Below are positions 21,972 through 33,054 of a stretch of DNA of 64,000 bases, one piece after another. Location of the stretch: contig OX465113.1 in the NCBI GenBank assembly GCA_949987565.1, forward strand, positions 4,922,547-4,986,546. The letters run 5' to 3'. The position numbers and the translations under genes were made by a program. Numbering within the stretch: position 1 is the stretch's first letter; each line of letters starts with the position of its first letter. The notes beneath the pieces are model-generated. The model was given only the letters and a program-made list of their open reading frames with translations. It searched no databases and was not told where the DNA came from. Origin of the DNA: Luidia sarsii. Lineage: Eukaryota; Echinodermata; Asteroidea; Paxillosida; Luidiidae.

Positions 21972-24481
21972 GCAGAGAGTGAGTTGGGGCAGTCGATTAG
22001 AAAGTTCTTCTCACTTCAGGAGGAAAGGATCAAAGTCTACAATGAGTTGAATCAGTAAGTGTCTTGGGATGCTTTCTTACTAAGATGAGTAAGGATTTGC
22101 ACTGTTTTGAATGTTTCTGATGTCCAGAAATCAGGACATAATCACAACTGACTGCCACAACACAAATTCAAATTGACCGCATGACTTTGATGATCAGCTC
22201 TAAAAAATGCATGCAGTTAAAACCTCATAGAGTTTTCTACCAAAAGTCTATTTATTTGCAATCACAACAAATTATATATATATAGAGGTCTCGGATTCAA
22301 ATCCCAGTCCAGTCAATTTTTTTCTGTGCCAGTTTTTAGAATTTGTTCAAAAGTTTCCCCGTCAGCTTTTCAGTTAATTTGTTTGATTAAAAATGTTCAA
22401 TGTTTTGGTCCGGTTGGATTCCGTAGATCCCACACAGTGTACCTAAACACGACTCCAGACTACGACTTCACAACGTTCCGCCAGGCCGCTCATGACTGCA
22501 CCGAGGCCTTCTCCAGGATCTCAAAGCAGATCATTGTCCTGGAAGAGCAATTCAGACAGGAACCAGGCAGGGCGGAGATTGCCAAACTGATACGGGAAGT
22601 TCAGGACGAGGAAAAGCACAAACTTGAACTGGTGAGGAAAAAAAGGCCCTTTTTCCAAAGCCCGGCTTAGGCTCAGGCTCCGGCTTTGTCTCTGGTTCTT
22701 TCATCCATTTCAAGTACAAGGCATGAAAACAGGAATCCTTTGGCATCATTTTTGAATGTTTTACTGGGTTTTGAAAAGGAATCCAAAGCTTCAACTTCAA
22801 CAAAGAACTCAAACTTGTATTTCAGCATTTGGATAACTGAGACGAAGCCGGAGCCGAAGCCTAAGCCAGGTTTTGGAAAAGGGCCAAAGATGAAGGGATG
22901 TTAGAGGATGCCTTAATTTTTTTTCCCAAACCCCTTCCATTTTTCTTCACAATCATTTCCAAACTAACGGAGCCTAACATTCCAATTATAGCAGGAGCTT
23001 TGTCAAAAGCAGACATTTCCAAAGTTTGTTTTCTTCAGGCTATTCTATTCAGCAAGAAATAATTTTTTAATCTGATTTTCTTTAAAACGAATTCATTTTT
23101 TTCTTGTGATTTGAAGAAGGCCATTTAGGTTAGTATGAAAGGTATAAGGGATCAGTGAAGTGGATAAAAAATGTGGGGTGATAATCAGAGTTTTCTTCTT
23201 TTGGAGTTATTTTGCTCCTTTTTATTTCGTCAGTTCCTCATCCATTCTCATTGTCAGACGATATTAATTAAATCCTAACTTACGTAAATTAAAAATGTTT
23301 TACACGATTACATTACTATACACATAATCAGAGTTTTCTATTTTATTACCGATTGGATTTTGATCAATACCTTTCAGTAAAAGAATTTTTAGTTTTGTCA
23401 TCGCACTTTGTTCCCATTTTCGCCCGAGATCTCCTAGACTGAACAGGTTGCTTTTTGTTTTCTGTTTTCCTTCTGGTTTTCCAGACTGGTCTTCTTCAGC
23501 TGACCAAACAGAGATGCCAAGATGACCCCAGAGTCGAGAGTGAGGAGGAAGTCGCACAACTGAAACAAAAGTATGGCGGCTTGTCATTAAAACTCGGAGC
23601 TATCGCCTCAGAACTTGAGAAGACTTACCCGGTAGTCCAGTTACTTACTGTTAAAGCAGAAAGATTTGTGCAGCATCCCCTGTTCCCGCCTTTAGAGCTC
23701 CCGCCTTCACCCTTCACTGAGCTAATCCCCCTCACCAGGATCCCTCTCTACACTACATAAGCCCCACTCCCAATTGGAATCCAGCTGTCTCCTCAAGACG
23801 AACACTGTTCGAAACGTCGAGTTCCTCCGGTTCTTTTCAGAACCACACTTACTCACAAAAGAGAATTTACACGGTGTCACCGCAAACCTAATTATCCTGC
23901 TATTCTCACCATGCAAACCTTCAAATCTCACAGAAAGATTTCAATGAAATTTTTTTGTTCGTGAAAAGTGAGAGGGCCTCATGTCTTGATCCAAGCAGGA
24001 CCTTTCTCAAAGAATCTGTTCATGCATTAGAGAAAAGTCATCCTTTGAAAGGTACAACATTTTGGCAATCTTCTTTTTTTTATGAATGTTTACATTCCAA
24101 TCATTCTATTTCAATTTCTGTTTAGAATTCAGATAATTTTGAACGTGATATTTGTGATAATGTTCTTTGCAGGATTCAAATGAACATAAGGGATTAAATG
24201 GAAGATCTTGTAACATGTATAATTGTGTATGTGTTTGATTGGCCAAAATTGAAACCATTGGTAAGTAAATCATTACAGGATTGGACCTTCTGCTGCATAT
24301 TCATCTCCTGCTACATATTCATGAGTTAACATTGATTATTCATTGTTCAAATTGCCTGATGTTGTTCCTTTGCCTAAGCCGTGGTTATTTTGGTTCCTGT
24401 CACAGAATGAACACCACCATCTCACAGATAGCTGAGCTCCTCCAGGACATGAGATACGAAGCTGAGGATCTGTTGACGTGA
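21972..24481 (+). CDS. REX1BD: Required for excision 1-B domain protein (5' end missing)
   Basis: Exons 21972-22054, 22427-22631, 23485-23570 and 24406-24481 join in frame to 149 residues and a stop. The first of these has no ATG, so at least one upstream coding exon is missing. The sequence follows the human REX1BD pattern: a helical segment (FFSLQEERIKVY), the central TPDYDFTTFRQ motif, then SRISKQI, LLQLTKQR and a C-terminal LLQDMRYEAEDLL. The protein is nearly all helical. Molecular function is poorly established; the name comes from the algal REX1 locus linked to DNA repair. Intron 3 carries a family-1 repeat with a ribozyme-like core; intron 2 carries a GGCCC-type MITE beginning right at the donor. 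Confidence 0.85.
22278..22380 (+). mobile_element. SINE 3' fragment
   Basis: GAGGTCTCGGATTCAAATCC (box B region) then CCAGTCCAGTC, a T-run and the shared tail. The same box-B/tail module appears at 10905-11000 and, inverted, at 20255-20290. Box A part is missing. Confidence 0.55.
22645..22884. mobile_element. GGCCC-type MITE, complete copy
   Basis: GGCCCTTTTTCCAAAGCCCG..GGCTCAGGCTCCGGCTTTGT at the left is mirrored by GACGAAGCCGGAGCCGAAGC..GGTTTTGGAAAAGGGCC at the right. About 240 bp. It starts 13 bp after the donor of the second REX1BD exon listed here. Confidence 0.75.
23760..23935 (+). repeat. Family-1 repeat with ribozyme-like core (one core change)
   Basis: Core at about 23794-23822: CTCAAGA (CUGANGA with G5 replaced by C), extra C, GAACA/TGTTC stem, GAAACGTC, then GAG. 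The rest of the element follows: GGTTCTTTTCAGAACC hairpin and GGTGTCACCGCAAACC end. Confidence 0.6.
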
Positions 24482-27413
24482 GAGCAAGCAATCAGCTCAT
24501 CGCTGCTTATGCCGATGAGGTCCAACATATCAGGGGATGAATGGAACAGCCACCACCTGAGAGCCGAGGAAGAGGTTCCCTTAGTGATGTCCCTGAAGCA
24601 AGAACACTTTGGCTAATCTTCCACATTCTTCCCATAACCTCTTGCTCAACCATTCTTAAGTCCCAAAGTCCTCCTTTGGACTTTGCAATGAGTTTCTGTC
24701 CCAGCTGGTCGCAGGCTGACTCTTTTTCTTCAACTCACTCGTCAAATATGCCTGAGGTAAACTCACCTCTGACCCGCTTCTTACCGTCCTGCAATTAAGG
24801 TGGTTTCTGTGCCCTGTTGTCTGGGCTACTGTGTCTGTGATTCTTAACTTACTAATGTCTCTTGTAGAGGCTTTTTCACTGCCATTATTTCCGGTAGTAA
24901 CCTTTATGCTCCCTCCTCGTCTTCTATTTTTATATGCAATTTCAGTTCTTTCTTAGTCATACAAACATTCAAATGATGTCTATTAATTGCTTCTAAAGGT
25001 TAGTGCAATGGTACTTCACTGGAGTTCAACAGTATTTTATCAAAACCCAAACCCATTATTTCTACTCCAAATCTTCTCTTCTGAATTCTGATTACCGGTG
25101 GACCATAGGAGAAAATGTGGCAAATTTTCAAGTTGGTTAAACTGCCTAATTTCCCTTGTCGACAAAAAAAAATATTTTGTTCCCCCTCCCAGTCTCTGAA
25201 TTGGCCAGGAACCCTGGTAAAGTCTTTAAAAGCATTGGTTCTGACTTGTCTTTGTATGCATATGTGGGGTCATTACTGCCAAGTGTAAAAAAAATACCCG
25301 TGAACCTTGGTTAATTGATTTTTAAAAACTGTTGAAAGGGCAAAGTAGAATCATGATGTTGAGTTATAAATCTGGTCATAAGTATCAGAATCGGCTATTG
25401 GTTTATCATTGGTTTTTGTTTATTAAATTTAACCATAAACTCGTGTACAAAACAGTCTACTGAATAAAAAGTTGTTGGACTGAAGAGGTATGGCCTAACA
25501 CTTGTGTGCCAGTGACATGACCATTTTTAGACCCAACAATCGGCATTCCTTGGCTAATTGATTGGATAATTCTTTAAGTACTTGTATCATTTAATAATAA
25601 AGCTCATTTTTAAGAAATATTTTGCTTCAATTGGTACATTGACAATAATTCCTCCCAGTATCCCCCCAAATTAATTATGCCGGCTTTTATCCGGAGGAAG
25701 GGTGGATAACAACAGTTTGTATCGGGGCAAATTGGGCACTAATATATTAATTCTGATGTCAGTTAATTGGACTATGGTGCAATGATCCTAAGAGGGATTC
25801 TGGATTTTGTAAACCCATGCTACAAGTGGACTGGATTTCAGACTGACAGCCATCCATACACATCAAGGTTTATTTTGGACTATCAATTATTTAGAAAGGG
25901 GACTCAGACAAGGCAACACATGAAACATCTGTCCATCACAAAGCTGGTTATTATTTTGTCAACTATGGAGTAATTTTATTACGTGTACTTATGATAGTAC
26001 CTCAAAAAGACGGTCAACCACAAAGACTGCCCCAAGTAGTATGGGCCAGGCAATGTCATTTTGTCCACTGAACCTGAAGACAGAAAGGATTGTTCAGTAG
26101 TTTTCCGCAAAAGGGAATTTGCATAGGAATCCTGAAAAGATATCACAAGGTTTATCATGTTCAAAAACCACTAAAAAAGCCCTGCCCATTCCTCCAAATC
26201 TCTTTGTGTTTTGAAGAATTAGGGCTATGTATGGTATATTGATATTCTGCCTTGTGACACTTATCATTCCAATCGCTAGATATCATCAGCATTTTTGCAA
26301 GGAGATAAATCCCACCACTCATCATACTTAATGTGTGTGAAAAATGTGATGGTATATAGATTCCAACTTTGGGAAAAACTAAGCATAAGACAATCCTTTA
26401 CATCCTCTTCCCGAAAACTTGGCTACAAAAAAGCACAGACTTAATAGCATTGAGCATTTAATAAGCAAACATTGGGTTGATCAAAATGTTGGAAAAGGCT
26501 CTGCACACCCAGTCTGCTGAACATGGGTCACAATGAGTTTCTGTGAACTCTTAATAGCAGCCAAGGACTGCTGGTTGGAGGTCTTGAGAAGATCATGGCG
26601 ATTCTGCTGCAGACAGCAGCAGCAGCAACAGCTTTTCACCCGCAGCAGTCACCTCAACCACTCGATCCAAACAGAGAAACACCTGCTGCATAGCTTCCAA
26701 TATTGAAGCCATTGATAGGACTCGAGTGCAGTGTAAGATGGGAGCTACGGGTGAAACAGCGCAACCCAATGGGGCTGCAACCTGACTATATACAAGGCTT
26801 GGAAGATCAAATCGTAACAGAGCCCCCACTACAAAAAAAGAAGGAAAAAAATTAGTACAATCTCGAATGAAATTTCATTATTTAAGCCCCCAGTGATGTA
26901 AACATGCACAATTACATGCCGCATTGTATAGGTGATGAGTATACAACATTTTAACAAGTTTACAAACACAAGACCAAACAAATTATAAAATATAAACTTC
27001 TATGCGACTCTGGGGGTGTATCGCTCAAACTTGGAGCCAAAATTAAGTGAGATTGCAGGCCAGGAAACCCACAACATGTGCAAATATAAAACACATCGAG
27101 AATGCAACCAGTTTTGGTTGAAGCTTAGTTTTCAACAAACTCACCCCCGACCAGTTCAATTTTTTTTTTTTCAATTTTTAATTTTTTAGTCTTTTTTTTT
27201 TTTACCCCTCTCAATAATATACAAGAATCAGTTTGTTTGAATTTGGCCGTAGGTGAAATAATTCCTGTGTGATATTGTATAATTTATTGGACGCAGTGGA
27301 GTCCTGTTCTTTTCCCATTTCCCCCGGTCCTCCTTTCAGTCCCTGATGACGACTCCAATGCCCAGATGAATCTATTTCCCAAATAGAATTAGATTTTGCT
27401 CGTTGCAGACGAC
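24482..27413. other. Convergent space between REX1BD and BTF3
   Basis: REX1BD 3' UTR candidates end at AATAAA 25463-25468 or 25596-25601 (+). The BTF3 transcript probably ends at the minus-strand AATAAA at 27283-27288. Apart from the unexplained open frame at 26593-26840, nothing recognisable was found. Confidence 0.45.
26593..26840 (-). other. Unexplained exon-like open frame
   Basis: A long pyrimidine tract and TAG on the minus strand (about 26836-26868) precede an open frame of about 80 codons that ends in a CTG/GCTGCT run (leucine- and alanine-rich). The segment is GC-richer than its surroundings. I recognise no family and no partner exon. It could be a non-coding exon, a decayed gene or chance. 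Confidence 0.2.
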
Positions 27414-30400
27414 CTAGGATTCCTCCTTGGATGGGGCGTCAAAGTCATCCACTAGATCTGGACAGGGCAAGGAAAACAAACAGATTATCTTTATTTTCAT
27501 TATGTTTCATGTTCATTAGGTCTAATAAAAGTTTCACGCTACTGACAATGGTCCAGTTGGCCTTTAACCCTCCCGCACAGGACACACACTGTATACCGCA
27601 ATTTACCACAGTGCCCACAGGGGTGTAGGCTCACATACCACAGGTCACCACAAAAACCTCGCTGTGGAATGTCCTGGTGCATGGCCCTTATCCTCCCCCA
27701 GGAAAAACCATGTGTGGTTAATTGTGGTTTCAATGCCGGTTAGGGTTTTAATGACCAATAGCTGCAACCATGATACACCAAGTCAAGACCTTTAGATTGT
27801 CAGTCAAGACGATTCAATGCACAATTCTTTGACTAAGTTGAGAGCTGGGTAGGTGCAAAATACGAGCTCTGTTAAACTGAAGACAGACTGGTCCATGCTA
27901 AATGGACCAGATGCTGTTACATAAGCATGACACAAGCCTGAAAATTGCTGTTTTAATTCGAAGCAGACTTGACAAATTTGGCCAACCCTTTTTACTATAT
28001 ACCTGCAACTGCAAGCCAATCTGTTAAGTTCTGCAGCTGTATCATTCGTGTGGTTTCTTGTGTATCAAGTGTTCAACAAGATTTAAATTAAAAATTTTAA
28101 AAATCAGTGGCTCTGGCTCATCAGATCTTTAAAATGAAAAAGTTGTTGCCTGAGTTCTTCCTTGTTCAATGACTTTTGTGCGCCTGTGAAAGCAAGGGTG
28201 TGGAAGGGGTTGGGCAAGGAGCAGAGATTGGGCAAGGAGCAGGGGTTGGGCAAGGAGCAGGGATTGGGCAAGGAGCAGGGATTGGGCAAGGAGCAGGGGT
28301 TGGGCAAGGAGCAGGGATTGGGCAAGGAGCAGGGATTGGGCAAGGAGCAGGGGTTGGGCAAGGTGTAGGGATTGGGCAAGGTGCAGGGATTGGGCAAGGA
28401 GCAGGGGTTGGGCAAGGTGCAGGGATTGGGCAAGGAGCAGGGGTTGGGCAAGGAGCAGGGATTGGGCAAGGGGCAAAGGTTGAGCAAGGAGCAGGGGATT
28501 AGCAAGGAGGCAGGGATTGGGCAAGGAGCAGGGGATGGGCAAGGAGCAGGGGATGAGCCAAGTGCAGGGATTGGGCAAGGAGCAGGGGTTGGGCAAGGAG
28601 CAGGGATTGGGCAAGGGGCAAAGGTTGAGCAAGGAGCAGGGGATTAGCAAGGAGGCAGGGATTAGGCAAGGAGCAGGGGTTGGGCAAGGAGCAGAGGATG
28701 GGCAAGGAGCAGGGGATGGGCCAGGAGCAGGCGATGGGCCAGGAGCAGAGGTTGGCAAAGGGGCAAAGGTTGAGCAAGGAACAAGGGATTGGGCAAGGAG
28801 CAGGGAATGAGCAAGGGGCAAAGGTTGAGCAAGGAGCAAGGGATTGGGAAAGGAGCAACGGATTGGCAAGGAGCAGGGGATGGGCAAGGAGCAAGGGATG
28901 GGCAAGGAGCAGGGGTTGAGCAAGGAGCAGGGGATGGGCAAGGAGCAGAGGTTGGCAAAGGGGCAAAGGTTGAGCAAGGAACAAGGGATTGGGCAAGGAG
29001 CAGGGACTGGGAAAGGAGCAGGGGATGTGCAAGGAGCAGGGGATGGGAAAGGAGCAGGGGATGAGCAAGGAGCAGGGGATGAGCAAGGAGCAGGGGATGA
29101 GCAAGGAGCAGGGGATGAGCAAGGAGGCCGGGGTTGGACAATGTGCAGGGATTGGGCAAGGTGCAGGGGTTGGGCAAGGAGCAAGGATTGGGCAAGGAGC
29201 AATGGTTGGGCAAGAGGCAGGGGATGGGCAAGAGGCAGGGGTGGAAAAGGAACAGGGGTTGGGCAATGTGCAGGGGTTGGGCAAGCTGCATGGGGTTGGG
29301 CAAGGAGCAGGGGTTGACCAAGGAACCAGGGGTTGGCGAGGGAGAGCAGGTAAGAAGCGATGCTTGGACGGTCCTTCCTTACCTGGGACCTGCTCATCAT
29401 CCTCATCAATGGTGTCTGGCTTGGTGCCAGTCTTGCTCGTCTCCTGCATGCTGGGGAGCTTGGCAGCCAGTTGACAGAGGCTGTTGGTGTTGCCCTGTCA
29501 GAGAGAAGAAATCCACTTCATTAGCCTTCTACATCCTAGGTCTTTAGCCCAAATGAATGAATCAAACATCTAAGGCAAGAAATATAACTCAAAGGCCATG
29601 CATAAGGATCTCCTAAAACTCAAGTGCAATTACCATCCTACCAGATTCATAATTTGTGGCAACTTCTTTGCAAGTTTACAACAAGCCAACACTTTCACAA
29701 AAGAGATTATTCACCTACAGCATACTCCTTCACTTGCTCCTTTAACCTAGAATAACCCCAAGTTTCAGCCATCAACTAATACTCCAAGCCAGTGAACTAC
29801 TATTTTTTTTTTTTAATAAGAGGGGCACATGCCAATCTGGCATCAACTAGTGCAAAGGCCAATTGCCCCAAACACTGTGACATAAGATCAAGTTTCAGAT
29901 GGGGAATGATGCCTGGGGTCTGTCGATTTAACAAAGCTCCATGACTCTTTACACCTCACTTAACAGCTATTACCCATCATACTAGTAGGTCATATAATAT
30001 CATCATGTGTGAACAACCTAATGAATTTGCCTTCTGGTGAGCTAAATGAGGAATGGGTGATTCACAATAGTGCGCCCTCAAGAGTTTGCAACGGGTTGGC
30101 CAATCACAACATTGCAGAATCTGTCGACCCTTTCCAGATGCCAAGGAGTTGCAAACTCTTTCAAGGCGCTACCGTGAATCGTCCGTATTACGATGAGTTG
30201 TTCGTTAAGAGGAAGGATGGATTGCAAAGCTTGGAAAAAATGGAGCCCTCAGGCTGAGCAGAGTGCCGTCCACCCACCACTTGGTTGAGGATGCCGGGCA
30301 GCATGTCTGTGAGCTTCTTGAGCTCTGCATGTCCACTGACGGCGAATGTGTTGGCAGCCAGAGAGGCCTGGACCTTGGGGTTGTTGAAGTGGATCACCGT

Positions 30401-31511
30401 TCCGTCATCTTTGATCATGTTCACCTGGGCAAAGAAAAACCACAACCATGTAAAAAAAAAAGAGACTAGATTAAGCATTAAGAATTGGTTCATAGCAACC
30501 CCAATAAGGCAAGGGTTTTTGATGGCAAACTAGTTGCATTTCCATTCTTGTAGCTGTAGGCCTACAAATCATTTTCGTGGACACGGAGGAACAAAATGCA
30601 GCACTGCACTTGTGGTCTCTTCTCGGTTTTCCTGTCATGCATCAGCTGTCATTTTCTTCAGGATTGTTGCTGAAAACCAATGAACTTAAATGCAGAGTTT
30701 TGGTTGGCGGGAGGCATTCCGACTCTCCTGGATGACGTTTCGATCCTAGCAGGACCTTTCTCAAAGGCAGAGTGACAAGGACAACACAGATACATGTACA
30801 CGAAGGAAGGGGGAAGAGAGTGAATAGGACACTGATGAGAAACAAAGGACAAAGAGTAAAGCTGGTAGGGTGAGATCAAAGGGAAGGGCAAGGAGTAGGG
30901 TAGGGATTAGTGAGAAAAGGGGGAAAGATCAAAGAGAGAAGTGTGAAGAAGTGAACACAAAAGAAGGATTATCAGAAAGCTGCATGGTGTTAGTCATTAC
31001 CCTCCTGGATGTTGAGACCATGTGGTTGAATAGTCCGAAGACGCTTCATCCACATTTTCTCACGGCTAAGACGGACAGCATTACTATGGTGACCAAGGGA
31101 TACTATGACCAGTACACTCATATCTGATATGCATTTTGGTAATTTTAGTCAGTAAGCAGTTTGCAACATTTTTGTAAATCTCCTGGATGGCAGTTTATTC
31201 ACCCTTATGCTGCTTGTAACTATACCACAACAATCATCTTCTGCTTCGCATCCTTTACACACTTTGGCAGTTTGACGGGATTGAAAAGACCGAGTGAATG
31301 TGGACGGGCAGACAGGGAGAAGAGATGCTCCCACACGTACCTCTTCGATGCCCTGGATGCTAGTGACCCCTTGCTTCTTGAGGAGAGTCTGTATTTTCTT
31401 GTCGTCCGTGGCCGACGTTCTGTGCACCACCTTCTTTTTTCTCCTGGCTGAGCCCTTACCACCTATCCGCACCTGGTCCTGAAGCTTCTTAAGCTTGTCT
31501 GACTGGTTCAT
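27414..31511 (-). CDS. BTF3: Basic transcription factor 3 / nascent polypeptide-associated complex beta
   Basis: Coding exons in transcript order: 31511-31341, 30424-30281, 29494-29383, 27457-27414. They join to 156 aa (human BTF3 short form and BTF3L4 are about 158). The N-terminus has the ribosome-binding basic motif RRKKK after VRIGGKGSA. The NAC domain follows, with [19 protein letters not shown], and the acidic C-terminus ends [16 protein letters not shown]. As NAC-beta it dimerises with NAC-alpha at the ribosome exit tunnel, where it shields nascent chains and limits ER mistargeting. A single invertebrate gene here corresponds to both vertebrate BTF3 and BTF3L4. The second exon uses a weak-looking donor (CAA|GTGGTG). 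The last intron contains the 18-bp minisatellite. A probable non-coding first exon has its donor at 32517. Confidence 0.95.
28196..29335. repeat. 18-bp minisatellite in the last BTF3 intron
   Basis: About 63 imperfect units of GGGCAAGGAGCAGGGATT, with GGGGTT, GGGGAT and GCAAAGGTTGA variants forming higher-order blocks. The unit length is a multiple of three and stops are rare, so long leucine/proline- or glycine/glutamine-rich frames open on both strands; these are artefacts. G-runs on the plus strand suggest G-quadruplex potential. Confidence 0.92.
30059..30180. mobile_element. Small MITE (GATTCAC..GTGAATC)
   Basis: 122 bp. GATTCACAATAGTGCGCC and AGAGTTTGCAAC are mirrored by GTTGCAAACTCT and GGCGCTACCGTGAATC. 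Ends 101 bp beyond the second BTF3 exon, inside intron 2. Confidence 0.65.
30724..31180. repeat. Family-2 core and separate family-2 tail
   Basis: 30729-30775 is a minus-strand core (GACGTTTCGATCCTAGCAGG). At 31129-31178 the tail TAGTCAGTAAGCAGTTTGCA reads on the plus strand. Whether both belong to one element with a 350-bp interior is unclear. The tail ends about 160 bp downstream of the first BTF3 coding exon, inside intron 1. Confidence 0.5.
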
Positions 31512-32517
31512 GGTGGGACGAGAACTTGATGACTAGAATTGAGAAAGGCCAAAATAATCGAGCAGGATCAGACATGGGAAAAATGTTGCAAAGGTAAGAC
31601 TCACGATTAAGAAGTTTTCATAACATTAACACTTACCAGTTGTTATTTGCACTTTCAATAAATAAAATGCATACACCATTTCAAGCAGATTTTAAAATCT
31701 ACGATTATGAATATGAATATTGAATCAAAACATTCAACTTTTAAAAATTATTTTATGTCTACCCCCAATCCAAATAAAAAAAAATGTTGGCCACATTAAA
31801 ATAGTGGTCAAACATTCCACTCAGGAATTTGTATCCAAATTCAACTCAGTTTAAAATCAAATGTTGTTTTGTTGAAAAATGAAAGCTTTACAAAGTTTAC
31901 TTTCAAAAGTTTAAATACAATCTTGAGTAGATAAGATAGCATGCTTTTATTTGACATTAATCAATCAAGATTTAGGTTAGCATTAAGTTATTTCTAAGAC
32001 GGTTTAAGCTTCGACTTTAACTAGTCTGTAGAGTTCAGAAAAAGACCCAGTCAGAGCACGGAGGTGGTAATTTTTTTCACTTTTTTAGGCAGTTCAACCA
32101 ACTGAACTAAGTTAACAACAAAATCAACCCAAACTTGGGTAAGCTTTCCAATATCTGCATTTCAGGAGATGCTTGTTTAAGAAATACAATTTGAGTTTAG
32201 ACATTTGGATCAGATATCAAGAAAACGCGAAACTGAGTTTGCCTTGTTCGTTTTGTTGCATGCACGATCATGTGGTCGCATTATTACTGCATAGTGCATT
32301 TCATTGTACAGTACATGTAATTTGCATTGCACACCAACCGATCATCACACACGTGCAAGATCCGCCTGGTAACGGGCAATTCATTAGCCCCCAAATTACA
32401 GAAACAAGACACAATATCACTGTCTACGGGTCCAACAGAAAAAGAAACGGGTACATAGACACAAGTCTCACCAAAGAAACGCTCGAAACTCGAGGCAATG
32501 ACACAGATCTACTTACT

Positions 32518-33054
32518 TATCGGTAACGATTCCTACTTTTTCCCCAACTCTCGTCCACGAGGATCCACAGCCCGAACGTACATGCGCAAATATGGCGGCC
32601 TCAGTTGTGACGTCACTGGAGAAAAATTTGCAATGGCCCTCACGTTAACCCTTTTTTCATACATGGAACAGTCGTCAAATGCAAATTCTTTGTTGAAAAT
32701 ATTGCGCATGATTTGGCCTTTTAAAAGACCTTGTAATTATAGTAAAGCCTTACAAATACGAAAACAAAAATTTCTGCGTAGCTGCAATGTGCATTAGTTG
32801 TATTTTTCATTCATTAAAGGACTTCTTTTTGGGGGGGAATCGAAGACAATTGAAAATAAATGAAGCGAGTGTAGGGGTGGTGCGTAGTTGACGGAAGAGC
32901 GCGATCTGGCTTCAAAGCAATTTCCCGCGAAATCAGCGCATTCGCGTCAGATCGACTTCATTCCTGTCTGTGCCCTGGTCACGGTGTGGTCGTCTTTTGG
33001 GACGTACTTCTTACGAACCTGCTGCATTCTGTGCCAACAAGAAAATCTGCCAAG
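32518..33054. promoter_or_regulatory. Shared BTF3/NASP promoter region
   Basis: The two genes are transcribed away from this segment. It contains a full CRE TGACGTCA (32608-32615) and a YY1-like ATGGCGGCC (32592-32600). A palindromic E2F site TTTCCCGCGAAA lies at 32921-32932, 122 bp before the NASP start. The probable BTF3 5' UTR exon ends at 32517 with donor GTAAGT. Transcription starts are not resolvable by eye. Confidence 0.6.

Noticed and set aside
28129..29409. 426-codon proline/leucine-rich frame as a gene
   Set aside because: Translation of the 18-bp minisatellite; overlaps a genuine BTF3 exon in another frame.
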